Origin: Trichoplax sp. H2
Taxonomy: Eukaryota; Placozoa; Uniplacotomia; Trichoplacea
Direction: 5' to 3'
Length of the DNA stretch: 64,000 nt
Assembly: GCA_003344405.1 (NCBI GenBank)
Contig: NOWV01000116.1
Location: 124,001-188,000, forward strand
Shown: piece after piece, positions 60,738 through 64,000 of the stretch
Layout: every line of letters begins with the position of its first letter
Numbering within the stretch: the first letter of the stretch is position 1
The notes under the pieces: generated by a model
Told to the model about the DNA's origin: nothing
What the model saw: only the letters and a program-made list of their open reading frames with translations
Databases searched by the model: none
Position numbers and translations under genes: made by a program

Positions 60738-63700
60738 ATTAATTCAAAACGTTAAAGCTTCGTGTCACTTTTTAATTTTATGGCTATTGAAAGATAAAAG
60801 TTTAAATTAGTATCTTTTCAAATCATTGTTTTGTGGTAGGCTATTCAAAATCCGAAAAAGAAATGCCGCTTATATCTGCTAATGTTAAGTCAATGGTGCA
60901 GCAGTACATAGTCTAAAGTATTTCATGTACAGTATGCACGCAATCTGCAATTTCATTATGATTGTACCCTAAACCAAGATGTATTGTAGTACTTTTTAGT
61001 ACATTCTTAATTCTTTCATTTATCGTATACTGTGACGCAAATTGTATTACAGGTATTCGAAGTAAAATTATGATATAGCAGATACAATGGCATAAAATCC
61101 ACAAATACCTTAATTATTATATCAGGTTCTTTTAAATTCATGTATTCTTTCTATACTCAAAATGAAAGTAAGTAATGATTATTGCCGTTATTGCATTTAA
61201 TAAGCGTTCTTAAATAATATGTAATATTAGAATTTATGCACCTGTAGTACAGTAGTATTAGTGGGCTATCGATAGATAAGGTTTGATAATACCTTGATTG
61301 ACTATGTCAAAGTAAATCAGGGCATATTTACAAGTGCAGAATACTTGGTCATTTTTGTGAGTATCTATACCGCCTGTAAATGAAAGTAGACACCTTTGCC
61401 GTGAAAAATCTTTATGGTGATAACGGCGAGACTTACAATAATGAGAGATTGACATCTTGTACTTAAATTTGTTAAGACAGCGTATTGTGGTTTGACCATG
61501 TTGTGCAATCGATGCTTTTTTGAATTTTCTTTCTTCATTTTGTCGTCTATTCTGCTTGTTATTTGACTGCATGTCGGCTTTCTTAAATTTAGAATTGCAT
61601 ATGACCTCTAGTATTTATTTTGTTACCGTTATATGTGCTGAATTTTTCTGGCCAGTTGATATGATAGCCTAGTATACAACCAGTACGACAAGAACTACTC
61701 TATATCTTATGCCAGTGCTAATTACTGGAACTGACTATCAAACATAACTTTAAAATAATTTGTGCATTATAATTTACAATGTGTGCAGTATTATATAACA
61801 AATAAAGGAATTTCTTTAAAATAATTGTTTGCCATCTCTTATTACGTATTCTAATTAATGAAGTGTATGAATTTATGACATTATGTATCATTTCTACTGC
61901 TTCATGGTTGATTTGTTTTGCATTCTCGTACCGAAACCCTCATTTTTTCTATTGTTTTGTTTTATTGACAAGTAAGGCGATATTCAAATCACTGTTTTTG
62001 CAATTTCACAGACTATTTATGGTATCAACGATAATTTAAATAAAAACGGCATAAAATGTGGTAACATTTTGGTGATTCCTGCTGTTCAACACTAGTATCA
62101 GTAAGTTGATGGCCGATTAATTTTCTGATTAAATCTTGTGGGTCATTCTACTATAATCATTAACTGTGAATAGATAAAAATTGCAGTAAATGTTGATTAG
62201 ATTTTAAATTAAAAATGCTTTAACGATCAGGTAATAACATGCATGTTATCATGATCAATTTCAAATATACCTGATGCTGAAATTGCAAATATTGAAATAG
62301 TCAACGCCTTTTTAGATTCGTAGCGATACTCCTAAAAAACAGGACTCGAGATTCATTTTATTTTCGTCTATCTATTGTAATCTCATCGCTTGAATTAATC
62401 GAGTTATCTTACGAGCGCAAATTAATATCATCTCTTTGCTATAGATAAAAGCACTTGGCAAAAGCCATGTTACTAAAGTCAATTTGTAATTGACTAAAGT
62501 TTAATTATTGCGAATAATATTTTACGCCAATTAATTGCTAGGGTAGTGAATACTGAGCTGACTGATTACTGCAATAAGCGAAGATTTCACATTCGTAATA
62601 GTTGACTTATCGTGAGCAAACTTTGTCCATTTAATGTTAACATTAATTAACGATCTCAAAATTAAAACTTTGGCGTACAACGTTGTACTATTACAATCAT
62701 AAGACAAAAAACTCCATTATAGTATCTTGGTACAGTAATATTACATATTAGGTACAGTCTAAATATTAAAGCTGTACAGCACTGTCTTCGAGTAGCCAGT
62801 CTTTAACCTACGGGCTTTTATTGTATCTCCTCGATTTATATGAATCTATTTTTTCAATATTTTATTTTCTTTCTTTCTGTTAATACGTAATCTAAACTTA
62901 TCTAACTACCCATTAATTTACACATTTTATTTACAAATTTTATAACTTTTAGATAAAAGCATTATAATTTATTTAAACTTAGTCTAATTCGCTTGCATAT
63001 CATCGAAAACTAGAAAGCGTCATTAATGCCAGTAGGAATATTTACAAAAGTATATAGAAATGTAAACTTGCCAATCCACAGGATTGCTGAATTTCATGTC
63101 TTATGCTGATGTCGTAACGCGGCTCGAATTTAGCCAATTGCATTGCATTTTAGATAGCAATTGCAACAGGAAGCGATACTCATGTACCGATTTAGATTGT
63201 ATGCCAACTCGTATGAAGTAAATTTAATCCAATTGAAATCAAGTGAAATTATGTATCTGCCGTTGAAAGTCTGCAACTGAATTCATTTATAATTTACAGT
63301 AGCAGTATTCTACAATTTGACAGCTACAGGAACTTTATGGAAAGTTAAGTGGACGCCCATAAATATACTTATATTATTAGTCGACGTTGAATGATAAAAG
63401 TTCACAATGATTGAAAAGGAAATACTGATTTTAATTCGTGGAGAGATTCCATTTTTCATTTCTAATATTACTTCTGAATACTAATTGTAAACACTATCCT
63501 GCTTTAAGCCAATTACCAGTTTATACTTGGGAACGCGACCTACAGTAGTAATGGCGACTTCCCCATTACATATCCTTAAAATTACAGTAAGTAATTGTAT
63601 TTCATTGCTGAGATGACTATTGGCATCGTCATACGGTCTTCACAAATTTTAACCGGCTTCATTATTAATAATCGTTAGTATCGTCAAGGTTGCATAATTT

Positions 63701-64000
63701 GATAAAACAGATGACTTGTAGTCATTTATTGTAGAATAGTAGAGCAGAGCGTTTACTTTGTCCACTGTTAGGAAAGACTGTTGTCTTAAGTACCTTAATC
63801 GAGCAGATTTGGATTTGGCTACAAATGAAGGCATGATCAATTCCGCCTATTTAAGCTAATACTTCAAGCAATAAAAGTGGATTCTGGGAAGATTTATGCG
63901 TGGCTTCGGCTTAATTGAACAAACTTTTTTCCATTCTTCTATTTTAATCACTATCGCACAATAAATTTTCGAATAAAGCTTTTTATCATTGAAATTGATC
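60738..64000. other. Intergenic 3.3 kb, no supportable gene
   Basis: The 3' flank of the Caspr-like gene followed by AT-rich sequence. A 104-codon minus-strand ORF at 61258-61572 is the longest here. It is Lys/Arg/Gln-rich at its start, but I recognise no domain and see no splice partners, so I do not call it. No RNA genes or repeats were recognised. Confidence 0.5.

Noticed and set aside
61258-61572. 104-codon minus-strand ORF, basic at its start
   Set aside because: No recognised domain, no splice partners, and a length that can occur by chance in AT-rich DNA with this many frames.

Overview
The window looks like nuclear DNA of a compact, AT-rich, intron-rich early animal genome. A placozoan (Trichoplax-like) is the best fit. 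This rests on metazoan-type genes cut into many small exons by mostly short GT-AG introns (often 50-300 nt), animal-specific families (Caspr/neurexin-type adhesion receptor, Apaf-1-type NB-ARC/WD40 protein, rhodopsin-class GPCRs), and no bacterial-style operons. The species call is inference. Exon models were built by hand from splice sites, reading phase and recalled family alignments.

Region by region. 1-2204: no supportable gene, one GTAC-rich repeat cluster. 2205-4728 (+): PEX12, a peroxisomal RING-type import ligase. 5279-7964 (-): ORC4, a replication-origin AAA+ subunit, convergent with PEX12. 7965-12442: intergenic, with a five-unit tandem repeat. 12443-22811 (+): a roughly 1,300-residue Apaf-1-like NB-ARC/WD40 protein in about 20 exons, apparently without an N-terminal CARD. 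27559-28599 and 37219-38169 (+): two intronless paralogous rhodopsin-like GPCRs separated by an apparently empty 8.6 kb. 38762-43722: a rearranged block around a 20-N assembly gap, with redundant flanks, an inverted 0.65-kb segment, a TIR-bounded element and a decayed fibrinogen-like gene. It looks like two haplotypes placed in tandem, or a real duplication with inversion. 44627-46795 (-): PSMA2, complete in nine exons. 47552-50699 (+): 3-hydroxyisobutyrate dehydrogenase, complete in seven exons including a 20-nt microexon. 52147-52302 (-): first exon of a COX14-like mitochondrial microprotein. 52590-53430: a tandem array of about 154 bp. 53658-55394 (-): the C-terminal 300 codons of an unidentified gene whose exons interleave with the next gene. 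54806-60737 (+): a complete Caspr/neurexin-IV-like type I membrane protein of about 1,120 aa. 60738-64000: no supportable gene.

Most genes are unlinked housekeeping functions: peroxisome import, replication licensing, proteasome, valine catabolism and cytochrome oxidase assembly. They sit beside metazoan signalling and adhesion genes. The observations most worth follow-up are the CARD-less Apaf-1-like gene, the discoidin-less Caspr-like protein with intact 4.1-binding-like and PDZ-ligand tail motifs, the antisense gene threaded through its first intron, the haplotype-like rearrangement around the gap, and a dispersed family of self-complementary GTAC-rich repeats.
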